DNA from: Parvibaculum sp.
GTDB lineage: Bacteria > Pseudomonadota > Alphaproteobacteria > Parvibaculales > Parvibaculaceae
Assembly (NCBI GenBank): GCA_013823365.1
Contig: PNMC01000010.1
Location: forward strand, 1-36,731
Direction of reading: 5' to 3'
DNA: 36,731 nt
Part shown: one piece after another, positions 8,416 through 17,221 of the stretch
Position numbering within the stretch: position 1 is the stretch's first letter
Layout of the letters: each line of letters opens with the position of its first letter
The notes under the pieces: generated by a model
Told to the model about the DNA's origin: nothing
The model's database searches: none
What the model saw: only the letters and a program-made list of their open reading frames with translations
Translations under genes and position numbers: made by a program

Positions 8416-9096
8416 TCAGTCTTCGTCCTGCCAGAGGCCGAGTTTTTCGAGCATCGCCCGGGCGGCCGCCTGTTCGGCCTGCCGCTTCGAGGCGCCTTTG
8501 GCCATGAGGGCCGCCTGTCCCTCGACCTCGACCGAAACGGTGAATTCCGGCGCATGGTCCGGGCCCGTTCGCCCGGCAAGCGCATATTTCGGCACGGGCC
8601 GCCCGGCGCCCTGCGCCCATTCCTGCAGCGCCGTCTTCGCATCCTGCGGCACCTTGCCCGACCGCTCGATCAGCGCCGCCCATTCGGCGCGGACGAACCG
8701 CTCCGCCACCTCATGCCCGCCATCGAGGTAAAGCGCCGCGATCAGGGCTTCGCAGGCATCCGCAAGAATGGCGGCCTTGCGCCGTCCGCCGGCCTTTTCC
8801 TCGCCGCCGCCCATAACGATGTGGCGGCCGAGGCCGAGCCGCTCCGCCACCTCGGCGCAGGCTTCCTTGCGGACAAGCGCATTGTAGCGCACCGCGAGTT
8901 CGCCCTCATCCGCCTGCGGAAAGGCCTCGAGCAGCCACTTCGCGATGGCGAGACCGAGCACCCGGTCGCCCAGAAATTCAAATCTCTGATAGTTGCTGCC
9001 CTCGGCGCTCGGATGCGTCAGCGCACGCCGGAGCAGGCCCTCATCGGCAAAGCGATGGCCGAGCCGCGCCTCCAGTTCCGCGCCTACTCGACCCAT
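8416..9096 (-). CDS. rnc: Ribonuclease III
   Basis: RNase III cleaves double-stranded RNA and processes pre-rRNA and structured mRNAs. The catalytic signature is YQRFEFLGDRVLGLAIAKWL (Glu and Asp metal ligands), with a second acidic cluster in ILADACEALIAALYLDGG. The C-terminal double-stranded-RNA-binding domain runs from DAKTALQEWAQGAG to GASKRQAEQAAARAMLEKL. I chose the ATG at 9096 (226 aa), preceded by GGGA. The track start is a GTG at 9132 with a poor ribosome site that would overlap lepB by 49 bp. Even the ATG overlaps the 3' end of lepB by 13 bp, which suggests translational coupling. Confidence 0.93.
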   Translation of the reverse strand: MGRVGAELEARLGHRFADEGLLRRALTHPSAEGSNYQRFEFLGDRVLGLAIAKWLLEAFPQADEGELAVRYNALVRKEACAEVAERLGLGRHIVMGGGEEKAGGRRKAAILADACEALIAALYLDGGHEVAERFVRAEWAALIERSGKVPQDAKTALQEWAQGAGRPVPKYALAGRTGPDHAPEFTVSVEVEGQAALMAKGASKRQAEQAAARAMLEKLGLWQDED

Positions 9097-9860
9097 TTGC
9101 CGATGCGGTCCCAGCGGATGGCCGAGGGCCACTTCCAGATTTGCCAGATGGCTGCGCTTCCGTCTGCGGAGAAGAAGACGATCTCGGCCCTGCCGACCAG
9201 GTTCTCGAAAGGCACGTAACCCACCGACTCGGCCACGCGACTGTCGCTCGAATTGTCGCGGTTGTCGCCCATCATGAAATAATGCCCTTCAGGCACCTGA
9301 TAGGGCCCCGCATTGTCCCATACGCTATCCCTGATCCGGTCGAGCGTGAGATAGGAAACGCCATTCGGCAGCGTCTCCTTGTAGCGGGGAACGCGGCGGA
9401 CATTGCCGAAAGCATCGCGCTCGATGAAATCGTCCACCCGCATGCGCGGTACTTCGCGGTCGTTGATATAGAGGATGCCGCTGCGCATCTCTATCTTGTC
9501 GCCGGGCAGGCCGATGACGCGCTTGATGAAGTCGGTGCGGTTGTCGATCGGCTGCTTGAACACGGCGATGTCGCCCCGCTCGGGCGGCACCCCGGCGATC
9601 CGGCCGCTGAGGATCGGCGGGCTGAACGGCAGGGAGTGCCGCGAATAGCCGTAGCTGTATTTCGAGACGAAGAGATAGTCGCCGATCAGCAGGGTCGACT
9701 CCATCGAACTCGACGGAATGAAAAAGGGCTGAAACAGCAACGCCCTGATGACCATGGCGATCAGCAGCGCATAGATGATCGTGCGCACATTCTCGGACAG
9801 CGAACTGCTGCGTAATTTTCGCGCATTCTCGCCCATCGAGACTTTCCAGTCCTTCGCCAT
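9084..9860 (-). CDS. lepB: Signal peptidase I
   Basis: LepB removes Sec and Tat signal peptides at the outer face of the inner membrane. One N-terminal membrane segment (IIYALLIAMVIRALLFQPFFI) is followed by box B with the nucleophile Ser in IPSSSMESTLLIGDYLFV, box D with the general-base Lys in DFIKRVIGLPGDKI, and box E GHYFMMGDNRDNSSDSR. The ATG at 9860 (MAKDWKVS, 258 aa) is preferred because a GGGGAG site precedes it. The track start at 9893 has none. The gene sits in the acpS-lepB-rnc-era-recO order common in alphaproteobacteria, with a 77-bp gap to acpS. Confidence 0.95.
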   Translation of the reverse strand: MAKDWKVSMGENARKLRSSSLSENVRTIIYALLIAMVIRALLFQPFFIPSSSMESTLLIGDYLFVSKYSYGYSRHSLPFSPPILSGRIAGVPPERGDIAVFKQPIDNRTDFIKRVIGLPGDKIEMRSGILYINDREVPRMRVDDFIERDAFGNVRRVPRYKETLPNGVSYLTLDRIRDSVWDNAGPYQVPEGHYFMMGDNRDNSSDSRVAESVGYVPFENLVGRAEIVFFSADGSAAIWQIWKWPSAIRWDRIGKWVE

Positions 9861-9937
9861 GCCTTGAAAGCTCCCCTGCACCCGCCGGACCATAACACAT
9901 GAATGGCCCGTCTGTTCCTGTCCGGTTTCGCGCGGCC

Positions 9938-10339
9938 TTATGTCTTAGGCACGGCAGAAATAATGACGAATGCCTGCGCGAGCGGGTGATCGTCGGTGAT
10001 TGTCAGATGAATGACCGGCGCCATGCCGGACGGTGTAATCTCGTGAAGCCTGTCGAGCGCCCCGCCCGTCAGGGCCATGGTGGGCTGGCCGCCGCGCATA
10101 TTGACCACGCCCATATCGCGCCAGAAGACGCCCCGCCGCAGCCCCGTGCCGAGCGCCTTGGCACAGGCCTCCTTGGCGGCGAAGCGCTTCGCATAGGAAG
10201 CCGCCCGCATGCGCCGCGCCTCGGACTTTCGCTGTTCGACTTCCGTGAAGATGCGCTGGACGAAGCGGTCGCCAAAGCGCTCCAGCGTCTGCTCCACACG
10301 CCTGATATCGATGATGTCGTTGCCGATGCCGATGATCAT
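9938..10339 (-). CDS. acpS: Holo-[acyl-carrier-protein] synthase
   Basis: AcpS transfers the 4'-phosphopantetheine arm of CoA to the serine of acyl carrier protein, activating fatty-acid synthesis. The 133-aa protein starts [26 protein letters not shown], the canonical opening with the magnesium-binding Asp. The second signature is [32 protein letters not shown] (about 49-80). The track ORF (9938-11392) is an artificial read-through. The ATG at 10339 overlaps the pdxJ stop by four bases (ATGA), an arrangement that favours re-initiation by the same ribosome. Confidence 0.95.
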   Translation of the reverse strand: MIIGIGNDIIDIRRVEQTLERFGDRFVQRIFTEVEQRKSEARRMRAASYAKRFAAKEACAKALGTGLRRGVFWRDMGVVNMRGGQPTMALTGGALDRLHEITPSGMAPVIHLTITDDHPLAQAFVIISAVPKT

Positions 10340-11127
10340 CGGGCCTCTTTCCCGCCTGCGCTCGCGATCCCGGGACGGGCCGCGTCCATCGCCGCGCGCA
10401 TCAGGCGGATGCTCTCCGCAAGGCCGACGAAAACCGCCTCGCCGACCAGAAAGTGCCCGATATTGAGTTCGGCAAGATCGGGGATCGCTGCAACCGGGCC
10501 GACCGTGTCGAAGGTGAGCCCGTGGCCCGCATGAACTTCGAGGCCGAGCGCCGCACCATCCGCCGCCGCCTTGCCGAGCCGCGCGAGCTCCGCATCGCGC
10601 TTCGCATGCTGACGCTCCAGTACCGCATCGCAATAGGCGCCGGTATGAAGCTCCACGACCGGCGCGCCGAGCGAGCGCGCCGCCTCGAGCTGACGCTTCT
10701 CCGCATTGATGAAGAGCGAGACACGAATGCCGGCGTCGGTCAGGCGCTCCACGATGGGCTTGAGATGATTGTGCAGCCCGGCCGCATCGAGCCCGCCTTC
10801 CGTCGTCACTTCCTCGCGCCGCTCGGGCACGATGCAGCAGGCATGGGGCTTGTGCCGCAGCGCGATATTGAGCATCTCGGGCGTTGCCGCCATTTCGAGA
10901 TTGAGCGGCAGGCCGATCTCTTCCATCAGCCGCGCAATATCCTCGTCGCGGATATGCCGCCGGTCTTCGCGCAGATGTGCGGTGATGCCATCGGCGCCGG
11001 CTTCCGCCGCGAGCTTCGCCGCCCGCACGGGATCGGGATGATCGTTGCCGCGTGCGTTCCGGATGGTGGCGACATGGTCGATGTTGACGCCGAGGCGCAG
11101 ATAGCCCGGCACTGTCTTCTCGTTCAT
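10336..11127 (-). CDS. pdxJ: Pyridoxine 5'-phosphate synthase
   Basis: PdxJ is a TIM-barrel enzyme that condenses 1-deoxyxylulose 5-phosphate with 3-amino-2-oxopropyl phosphate to make pyridoxine 5'-phosphate (vitamin B6). Motifs in order are [18 protein letters not shown] (11-28), [14 protein letters not shown] (46-59), [62 protein letters not shown] and [17 protein letters not shown]. The length of 263 aa is typical. The ATG is preceded by GGGAGAGG. It overlaps DUF2062 upstream and acpS downstream by four bases each, a tightly coupled trio. Confidence 0.96.
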   Translation of the reverse strand: MNEKTVPGYLRLGVNIDHVATIRNARGNDHPDPVRAAKLAAEAGADGITAHLREDRRHIRDEDIARLMEEIGLPLNLEMAATPEMLNIALRHKPHACCIVPERREEVTTEGGLDAAGLHNHLKPIVERLTDAGIRVSLFINAEKRQLEAARSLGAPVVELHTGAYCDAVLERQHAKRDAELARLGKAAADGAALGLEVHAGHGLTFDTVGPVAAIPDLAELNIGHFLVGEAVFVGLAESIRLMRAAMDAARPGIASAGGKEAR

Positions 11128-11735
11128 ACAGCCTCTCCCTTGCCCGTCTCCAGAGCCGCGGCTTCGGCGCGCTTCGAGACGGCGGCTTCGGCACGTGCCC
11201 GGGCGCGCTCCTCAAGCAGCTTGCGCCGCTGTGATTGATAGGCTTCGACGCCGCTGCGCGTAATGACATAAAAGACACAACCCAGCACAATTCCGACCGG
11301 AAGCGCCCCCACAAGCAGCGGCACGATGTGCGGCAACAGCCGGTCGAAGGCGCCGGCCTGCTGCACCACTTCCTCGATCTCGGGATCGACATGGCCCGGA
11401 GGCGCGCCGACCATGAACTTCCCCACCTCGAAAACGACGAAGAAGATGAGCGGAAAGGTCAGCGGATTGCCGACGAATGTGCCGAGCGCGCTCGCCACCA
11501 GGTTCCCCCGGATCACCCAGGCGACCAGCATGGCGAGCAGGATGTGGAAGCCGAAAAACGGCGTGCAGGAGGCAAAAACCCCCGCCGCAACGCCGAGCGC
11601 AATCGCATGCGGCGTGCCTGACAGCCGCCAGACGCGCCGCCACCCATACTGAAAGGAACGCTTCCAGCCCGAACGGGGCCAGAAGAACTCCCTCAGCTTC
11701 TCAATAGGGTGAAGGTCGACGCGGCGGCGGAACAA
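11124..11735 (-). CDS. DUF2062 membrane protein
   Basis: This is a 203-aa inner-membrane protein of the DUF2062 family. The signature is a basic amphipathic lead ([67 protein letters not shown]) followed by two further membrane segments and a charged, Ala/Arg/Glu-rich C-terminal helix that is probably coiled. The molecular role of the family is unknown. The start is a TTG at 11735 with GAGG seven bases upstream; no ATG fits. It lies 9 bp after pyrE and overlaps pdxJ by four bases, so it belongs to this housekeeping operon. Confidence 0.85.
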   Translation of the reverse strand: MFRRRVDLHPIEKLREFFWPRSGWKRSFQYGWRRVWRLSGTPHAIALGVAAGVFASCTPFFGFHILLAMLVAWVIRGNLVASALGTFVGNPLTFPLIFFVVFEVGKFMVGAPPGHVDPEIEEVVQQAGAFDRLLPHIVPLLVGALPVGIVLGCVFYVITRSGVEAYQSQRRKLLEERARARAEAAVSKRAEAAALETGKGEAV

Positions 11736-11744
11736 GATGGAACC

Positions 11745-12329
11745 TCATGCCAGATGCCGGCTTCCCGGCTTGGTCGCGGGCAGAGCCGCAAGCTCCTTCG
11801 GCAGCTTGTCCGCGGGATAGGCAGGAATGGCGATCCGCGCCAGCGAGATGAGCCTCGTGCCGACCTTGGCCTTGCCGCCCGAACGGTCGATGAGGCAGGC
11901 CGCCGCAACGACTTTTGCGCCGGTCTTCTTGATCGCCTCGATGCATTCGCGCGACGACAATCCCGTCGTCACGATGTCCTCGACCATCACCACGCGCATG
12001 CCCTTTTCAAGATGGAACCCGCGGCGAAGCGCGAATTCGCCGTTCTCCCGCTCGACATACATGGCCGGAACCTTCATGTGCCGCGCGGTCTCATAACCGG
12101 GAATGATGCCGCCCACTGCAGGCGAAACGATGGCATCAATAGGGCCGTTCACTTCTTCGGCAATTTTCGCCGCCAGCGCCTTGCAGAGCTTCGAGGTCCG
12201 CGCGGGGTTCATGAAGACCAGCGCCTTCTGCAGGAAGACCGGGCTGTGCAGCCCCGAAGACAGGATGAAATGACCTCTCAGCAGCGCACCGGCCTTTTCG
12301 AATTCCTTGAGAACCTTGTCTTGATCCAT
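11745..12329 (-). CDS. pyrE: Orotate phosphoribosyltransferase
   Basis: PyrE converts orotate and PRPP to orotidine 5'-monophosphate in pyrimidine synthesis. The 194-aa protein has the short-form architecture. [21 protein letters not shown] holds the orotate-binding loop, [22 protein letters not shown] the loop before the flexible hood, and [21 protein letters not shown] the PRPP-binding motif (residues about 112-123). It lies between rsh (43 bp upstream) and a DUF2062 gene (9 bp downstream). Co-transcription with the (p)ppGpp synthetase gene is suggestive because nucleotide synthesis is a target of the stringent response, but the sequence shows no specific control. Confidence 0.95.
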   Translation of the reverse strand: MDQDKVLKEFEKAGALLRGHFILSSGLHSPVFLQKALVFMNPARTSKLCKALAAKIAEEVNGPIDAIVSPAVGGIIPGYETARHMKVPAMYVERENGEFALRRGFHLEKGMRVVMVEDIVTTGLSSRECIEAIKKTGAKVVAAACLIDRSGGKAKVGTRLISLARIAIPAYPADKLPKELAALPATKPGSRHLA

Positions 12330-12372
12330 TTCTTCACCGGCTTCTTCTTTTGAGTGTGGAGGTCAGTTCCGT

Positions 12373-14520
12373 TCAGCGCCGCGGGCGGACCACGGTATTG
12401 ACGCAGGAAAGTCCGTTCAGCGCGGACATGATCCGCGTCAGATGCTTGAGGTCGCGCACTTCGAGATCGAGCTGGATGTCGTAGAAATCCGCATCGCGCT
12501 GCGCAAGCGAGAGATTGGAAATATTGCTGCCATAGTCCGCGATCAGCGTGGCGATATGACCGAGCGAGCCGACCTCGTTCTTGGCCGTTACGCGCAGGCG
12601 CGTCGGAAAAGTCTGCGGATGCTCGGGATCGATGTCCCAAGTGGCATCGATCCAGCGCATCGCATCGCCGTCGTATTCTTCCAGCGCCGGCGCATCGATC
12701 GGATAGATCGTCACGCCCTCGCCCGGCATCATGATGCCGACAATACGCTCGCCGGGCAGCGGGAACATCTCCGGCGCGAAGCGGATCGCGAGGCCAGATG
12801 CCCGGCCGGTCACCCGCACCGATCCCCCGCGCTCGTCCTTGCCGTTCATGCGCCCGTTGCGCTTGCGCCCGCCCTTCGCCGCGCCGTCTTCGGGATAGAC
12901 CGTCTGCAGCACCTGTTGCGGATTGAGCGTGCCGTCGCCGACGGCAGCCAGCAGCTCGCTGATATCGTGCTTGCGCAACGGCCCGAGTGCGCGCTCGAGA
13001 ATTGTGTCCGTCGCCTCGCGCCCTGCCGCCTCGAAGGCAGTTTTCACGATCTGACGGCCCAGCTTGCTGAACTCGGCCTGCTTCGTCGCGCGGATCGAAC
13101 GGCGAATGGCGGAGCGCGCCTTGCCGGTCGCGACGACCGCTTCCCAGGCCGGCGAAGGCTTCTGCGCCTGCGACCGGATGATCTCGACCTCATCGCCGTT
13201 TTCAAGCTTGGTGCGCAGCGGCATGTGCCGTCCGTTGATCTTGGCACCGACACATGTGTCGCCGATCTCGGTATGAACCGCATAGGCGAAGTCGATCGGC
13301 GTCGCGCCGCGCGGCAACGTGATGAGCATTCCGTTCGGGGTGAAACAGAACACCTGGTCGGAATACATCTGGAGTTTCGTATGCTCCAGGAACTCTTCCG
13401 GCGAGGCGCCATGCTCCAGCATTTCGATGAGCTGGCGAAGCCATTTGAAGGTCGCCGCGAACTCGTCCGACGCATCGGTGCCGCCCGCTTCCTTGTAGAG
13501 CCAGTGGGCGGCGATACCGTATTCGGCGACCTCATGCATTTTGCGGGTGCGGATCTGCACTTCCGCGCGCTTGCGCTGCGGGCCGATCATGGTGGTATGC
13601 AGCGAGCGGTAGCCGTTCGCCTTCGGCGTCGAGATGTAATCCTTGAAGCGGCCGGGCACCATGGGCCAGCTCGTGTGCAACAGACCGAGCGCCCGGTAGC
13701 AATCCGGCACATCGTCCACGATCACGCGGAAGCCGAAAATATCGGAGAGCTGCTCGAGCGAGATCGCCCGCCGCTCCATCTTGCGCCACATCGAATAGGG
13801 CCGCTTCTCACGCCCGAGCACCTCGCAGGAGAGGCCGCCTTCCTCAAGCTTGGTTTTTATTTCATCGGCGATCTTCTTCACCGCATCGCCGGTCGACTCG
13901 CGGAAATCGTCGAGCCGCCGGATGAGAGCTTCCCGCGCTTCGGGATTGAGTTCCTTGAAGGCGAGGTCTTCGAGCTCCTCGCGGATTTCCTGAATACCCA
14001 TGCGGCCGGCGAGCGGCGCATAGATTTCCATCGTTTCGAGCGCGATCCGCTGCCGCTTCTCGGCAGACGAAATGAAATGAAGAGTCCGCATGTTGTGCAG
14101 ACGGTCCGCGAGCTTCACCAGCAGCACACGGATGTCGTTCGACATGGCGAGGAGGAACTTGCGGAAATTCTCCGCCTGCTTCGACCGCTCGGAGGTGAGC
14201 TCGATCCGCGTGAGCTTCGTCACCCCGTCCACAAGGCCCGCCACCTGCGGCCCGAACAGCTTGGTGAGCTCGTCCATCGTCGAGCCCGTATCCTCGATCG
14301 TATCGTGCAACAGCGCGGTCACGATCGTCGCCGTGTCGAGCTTGAGATCGGTCAGGATGCCGGCGACTTCGATCGGATGCGAGAAATAGGGATCGCCGTT
14401 GGCGCGCTTCTGATTGCCATGCTGCTTCATGGCATAGACATAGGCGCGGTTGATCAGGGCTTCGTCCGCCTTCGGATCGTAGCCGAGCACGCGATCGACG
14501 AGCTCATACTGACGCAACAT
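12373..14520 (-). CDS. rsh: Bifunctional (p)ppGpp synthetase/hydrolase (RelA/SpoT homologue)
   Basis: Rsh makes and degrades (p)ppGpp, the stringent-response alarmone. Domains in order: an HD hydrolase (about 25-180) with ALLHDTIEDT and the ED-containing helix around NMRTLHFISSAEKRQRIALETMEIYAPLA; a synthetase (about 220-350) with RFKDYISTPKANGYRSLHTT and EVQIRTRKMHEVAEYGIAAHWLYKE; a TGS domain (about 390-450, VFCFTPNGMLITLPRGATPIDFAYAVHTEIG); and a C-terminal ACT domain (about 640-710, EVGSLGHIATLIADYGSNISNLSL). The RxKD motif in the synthetase and the intact HD site predict both activities. The 715-aa length is typical of the single alphaproteobacterial Rsh. It lies downstream of rpoZ, across the rpoZ terminator. 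Confidence 0.96.
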   Translation of the reverse strand: MLRQYELVDRVLGYDPKADEALINRAYVYAMKQHGNQKRANGDPYFSHPIEVAGILTDLKLDTATIVTALLHDTIEDTGSTMDELTKLFGPQVAGLVDGVTKLTRIELTSERSKQAENFRKFLLAMSNDIRVLLVKLADRLHNMRTLHFISSAEKRQRIALETMEIYAPLAGRMGIQEIREELEDLAFKELNPEAREALIRRLDDFRESTGDAVKKIADEIKTKLEEGGLSCEVLGREKRPYSMWRKMERRAISLEQLSDIFGFRVIVDDVPDCYRALGLLHTSWPMVPGRFKDYISTPKANGYRSLHTTMIGPQRKRAEVQIRTRKMHEVAEYGIAAHWLYKEAGGTDASDEFAATFKWLRQLIEMLEHGASPEEFLEHTKLQMYSDQVFCFTPNGMLITLPRGATPIDFAYAVHTEIGDTCVGAKINGRHMPLRTKLENGDEVEIIRSQAQKPSPAWEAVVATGKARSAIRRSIRATKQAEFSKLGRQIVKTAFEAAGREATDTILERALGPLRKHDISELLAAVGDGTLNPQQVLQTVYPEDGAAKGGRKRNGRMNGKDERGGSVRVTGRASGLAIRFAPEMFPLPGERIVGIMMPGEGVTIYPIDAPALEEYDGDAMRWIDATWDIDPEHPQTFPTRLRVTAKNEVGSLGHIATLIADYGSNISNLSLAQRDADFYDIQLDLEVRDLKHLTRIMSALNGLSCVNTVVRPRR

Positions 14521-14603
14521 GCCTGCGATTCTCCCGTGTCCTTCCTTGACACAATCCTAACATTCGCGGACGCCGGCCATGCGGCCAAATAGCACCCGCC
14601 CGA

Positions 14604-14645
14604 AACGAAAAGCGCCGCCCCTTACCTTGCGGCCGGGCGGCGCTT
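14604..14645 (-). terminator. Intrinsic terminator after rpoZ
   Basis: An 11-bp perfect stem (AAGCGCCGCCC at 14610-14620 pairs with GGGCGGCGCTT at 14635-14645) encloses a 14-nt loop. Reading on the minus strand, a TTTTCGTTTC tract follows. It lies 55 bp after the rpoZ stop and 90 bp before rsh, so it should limit read-through from rpoZ into rsh. Confidence 0.8.
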
Positions 14646-14699
14646 GAACTGAATAGCTCTGGGCCTTGAAAGCCGGGCTCCGGCGCTTCTCGCCCGTCC

Positions 14700-15125
14700 T
14701 CAGTCTTCCCCGTCCATGTCGTCCGCATCGGCGGATTTCTGCTGCGGCGAGTCGATCTGGCTCTGGATGGCGCGCAGCAGCTCTTCCTCACTCATGCGAT
14801 CGCCGCCGCCTTCGGCCGAGCCGAACGTATCCTGTACCTCGACGCTGGTCTCGCCCGCCATGAGAAGCTGCATGTTCTCGACTTCGGGCTCTTCCGTGTC
14901 GACCCGGCTCTGCATGCTGCCGATCAGGTCTTCGCGCAGATTGTCCGGCGTGACCGTCCGTTCGGCGATTTCGCGCAGCGCCACGACAGGGTTCTTGTCG
15001 TTGTCGCGGTCGACCGTCAGTTCGGCGCCGGCCGACATGGCACGCGCCCGGTGCGCCGAGAGCAGAACGAGCTCGAAGCGGTTGGGCACCTTGTCGACGC
15101 AGTCTTCAACGGTCACGCGGGCCAT
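14700..15125 (-). CDS. rpoZ: DNA-directed RNA polymerase omega subunit
   Basis: Omega wraps the beta-prime C-terminal region and helps assemble RNA polymerase. The N-terminal half is typical: [58 protein letters not shown]. The start MAR matches the residues that in E. coli complete ppGpp binding site 1 between omega and beta-prime. The C-terminal half (about 75-141) is long, acidic and Gln/Ser-rich, as in many alphaproteobacterial omegas (141 aa against 91 in E. coli). The ATG follows GGAG. The neighbouring rsh gene makes the ligand of that site. Confidence 0.95.
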   Translation of the reverse strand: MARVTVEDCVDKVPNRFELVLLSAHRARAMSAGAELTVDRDNDKNPVVALREIAERTVTPDNLREDLIGSMQSRVDTEEPEVENMQLLMAGETSVEVQDTFGSAEGGGDRMSEEELLRAIQSQIDSPQQKSADADDMDGED

Positions 15126-15163
15126 GCATGAAACTCCAGTATGCGGGATCCAATTTGGCCCTG

Positions 15164-15192
15164 TATGTAGGGGCTCGACCCGCAGAAAGCAA
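15164..15192 (-). promoter_or_regulatory. Candidate promoter for rpoZ
   Basis: On the minus strand, TTGCTT (plus 15187-15192) is separated by 17 bp from TACATA (plus 15164-15169), about 40 bp upstream of the rpoZ ATG. Spacing is ideal, and the hexamer matches are only moderate. Confidence 0.3.
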
Positions 15193-15229
15193 GCAGGAAC
15201 AGGCTCTTACAGCCTATTTTGAGACGATT

Positions 15230-15766
15230 TCAGCCGCCGGTCCGGCGGATTTGCGCGAGTTCCGCGGGCGGCAAGGCGGCAATCAGCCGCTCCACGCCCT
15301 CCCCGGTCACCGGATGCCGCCAGTCAGGGGCCACATCCCGGAGCGGCACAAGGACGAACCCCCGGCTGGAAATACCCGGATGGGGCAAGGCAAGCGGTGC
15401 CCCCGGCACCCCGCTCCGGCCACCGCTGCCGGGCAGAATCGCTCCCCGGCAGTCCAGCAGGTCGAGGTCGATGACCCTTGGCGCCCATCTGTCCCGCCGT
15501 ACCCGGCCGAACAGCGCCTCCACCCGGTGCAACCTGGCAAGCACCCCGGCAGGCGGCTCCGCCGCCGCAATTACCGCAACCGAATTAACATAATCATCCT
15601 GCGTGTAGTCGGCGAGCGCCGGCGTCCGGTAGAAAGGCGCCACCCGGATGACCTGCAGACCGAAGGCCGGCATAGCGGCGAGCGCCGCCCTGAGCGTTGC
15701 TTCCGGCCCGCCGCCCGGACCCGGCAAGTTCGCGCCGAGCGCTATGAGGATTGGGGACATCGCCAT
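15230..15766 (-). CDS. folK: 2-amino-4-hydroxy-6-hydroxymethyldihydropteridine pyrophosphokinase
   Basis: HPPK transfers pyrophosphate from ATP to hydroxymethyl-dihydropterin, the step before dihydropteroate synthase in folate synthesis. The N-terminus ILIALGANLPGPGGGPEATLRAAL is the typical opening. YTQDDYVNSVAVI contains the substrate-site YxNxV-type motif. The HPPK signature is RVRRDRWAPRVIDLDLLDC (about 89-107), with the paired Asp that bind magnesium. LPHPGISSRGFVLVPLRDVAPDW closes the domain. There are two in-frame ATGs (15766 and 15760) and neither has a strong ribosome site. folP and folB are not adjacent. The gene is divergent from the NYN-domain gene. Confidence 0.94.
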   Translation of the reverse strand: MAMSPILIALGANLPGPGGGPEATLRAALAAMPAFGLQVIRVAPFYRTPALADYTQDDYVNSVAVIAAAEPPAGVLARLHRVEALFGRVRRDRWAPRVIDLDLLDCRGAILPGSGGRSGVPGAPLALPHPGISSRGFVLVPLRDVAPDWRHPVTGEGVERLIAALPPAELAQIRRTGG

Positions 15767-15945
15767 GGAACCATCATCCGAAAGAATATTTGAAAGCTGA
15801 GTACCCGCACATCCTCTCCGCTCTTGCCGGAAAACTTGCGCGATCCATCATTGAAGTTCTAAGTCTCTGCAGAAGAGCTTTTTGCTTGCGGCGACTCGCC
15901 TTCAAGACTTTTCGCATAATCGCATTTGCCGGTGGAGCTGTTTGA

Positions 15946-16563
15946 ATGATCTTTTATCCGCATGAACGAATTGCGCTCTTCATCGATGGCGCCAATCTCT
16001 ATTCCGCCGCGCGCGGCCTCGGCTTCGACATCGACTACAAGCGCCTGCTTGAGTATTTCCGCGGCAAGGGCACGCTTATCCGCGCCTTCTACTACACCGC
16101 CCTGCTTGAAGATCAGGAATATTCGCCGCTCCGCCCCCTGATCGACTGGCTCGACTATAACGGCTATTCGGTGGTGACGAAGCCCGCGAAGGAATTCACC
16201 GACGCCACCGGCCGCCGCCGCGTGAAGGGCAACATGGATATCGAGCTTGCGATCGACGCGCTCGAAATCGCCGACAAGCTCGACCACATGATCCTCTTCT
16301 CCGGCGATGGCGACTTCCGCCGTCTCGTCGACGCGCTTCAGCGCAAGGGCAAGCGCGTCACCGTCGTCTCGACCATGCGCAGCCAGCCGCCCATGATCGC
16401 CGATGAACTGCGCCGCCAGGCCGACCAGTATGTCGACCTCGAGTCCATGCGCGACACAATTGGCCGCAGCCACACCGACCGCCCGGCGCCGCCGCTCCGC
16501 AATGACGACGATTACGACTATGACGATGAGGACGAGCTGGACAACCGCCCCGCCCGGGCCTGA
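15946..16563 (+). CDS. NYN-domain (LabA/DUF88-like) putative ribonuclease
   Basis: The 205-aa protein is a PIN-like NYN-domain protein. The acidic site residues are visible in RIALFIDGANLYSAARGLG (8-26), KGNMDIELAIDAL (85-97) and DHMILFSGDGDFRRLVDALQRKGKRV (103-128). The spacing matches the LabA/DUF88 group of predicted metal-dependent RNases. The C-terminal tail after about residue 165 is disordered and very acidic (NDDDYDYDDEDELD). The ATG follows GGAG. A uracil-DNA glycosylase gene starts 4 bp downstream, so the two are co-translated. The RNA target is unknown; nuclease activity is inferred from the fold. Confidence 0.85.
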   Translation: MIFYPHERIALFIDGANLYSAARGLGFDIDYKRLLEYFRGKGTLIRAFYYTALLEDQEYSPLRPLIDWLDYNGYSVVTKPAKEFTDATGRRRVKGNMDIELAIDALEIADKLDHMILFSGDGDFRRLVDALQRKGKRVTVVSTMRSQPPMIADELRRQADQYVDLESMRDTIGRSHTDRPAPPLRNDDDYDYDDEDELDNRPARA

Positions 16564-16567
16564 CGAA

Positions 16568-17215
16568 ATGCCATCTCCCGTTCCGGCGGAAGCTCCGCTC
16601 GACTGCCCGCTCTGCCCTCGCCTCGTCGCCTATCGCCGCGACAATGATGCGGCCCATCCCGACTGGTTCAACGCCCCCGTCCCGTCCTTCGGCGATGCGC
16701 GGGCACGTCTTCTCATCGTCGGCCTCGCGCCGGGCGTGCAAGGCGCAAACCGCACAGGCCGCCCTTTCACCGGCGACTATGCGGGCGACCTGCTCTACGG
16801 CACGCTGCTGGAATTCGGCTTCGCCAAGGGCACCTACGACGCACGCCCCGATGACGGGCTCGAACTCAAGGGCGCGATGATCACCAATGCCGTGCGCTGC
16901 GTGCCGCCGCAGAACAAGCCGACGCCCGCCGAAGCGAAGAACTGTCTCGGCTTCCTCAAGGCCCGCATCGCCGCGCTGCCGGACCTGAAAGCCATTCTCG
17001 CGCTTGGCCGCATTGCGCATGACGCGGTGCTCTCGGCGCAAGGCCTGCGCAAGGCGACGGCCGCTTTCGGCCATGGGGCGACACATGAACTTGCCGGCGG
17101 CGTAACGCTTTTCGACAGCTATCATTGCTCGCGCTACAACACGAATACGCGCCGGCTCACGCCGGAAATGTTCCACGGCGTCTTCCGCGACATCAAAACC
17201 CATCTCGGAAACTGA
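16568..17215 (+). CDS. Uracil-DNA glycosylase, family 5-like (UDGb type, Fe-S)
   Basis: This enzyme excises uracil or other deaminated bases from DNA. The 215-aa protein begins with CPLCPRL, which with the cysteines in NAVRCVPPQNKP and AKNCLGFL provides the four ligands of the iron-sulfur cluster. Motif 1 is GLAPGVQGANRTGRPFTGDYAGDLLY, the family 5 form without the catalytic Asp of family 1. Motif 2 is SYHCSRYNTNTRRLTPEM, with Cys where most family members have Pro (HPS). The track start (16403) lies inside the upstream gene; the ATG at 16568, 4 bp after the NYN stop, is preferred. It converges with smpB with 6 bp between stops, and a short hairpin spans both gene ends (17214-17231). Confidence 0.88.
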   Translation: MPSPVPAEAPLDCPLCPRLVAYRRDNDAAHPDWFNAPVPSFGDARARLLIVGLAPGVQGANRTGRPFTGDYAGDLLYGTLLEFGFAKGTYDARPDDGLELKGAMITNAVRCVPPQNKPTPAEAKNCLGFLKARIAALPDLKAILALGRIAHDAVLSAQGLRKATAAFGHGATHELAGGVTLFDSYHCSRYNTNTRRLTPEMFHGVFRDIKTHLGN

Positions 17216-17221
17216 AGGGCC

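Noticed and set aside
12442-14592. 716-codon plus-strand ORF opposite rsh
   Set aside because: It mirrors the Rsh gene in a high-GC frame and shows no recognisable motif or ribosome site.
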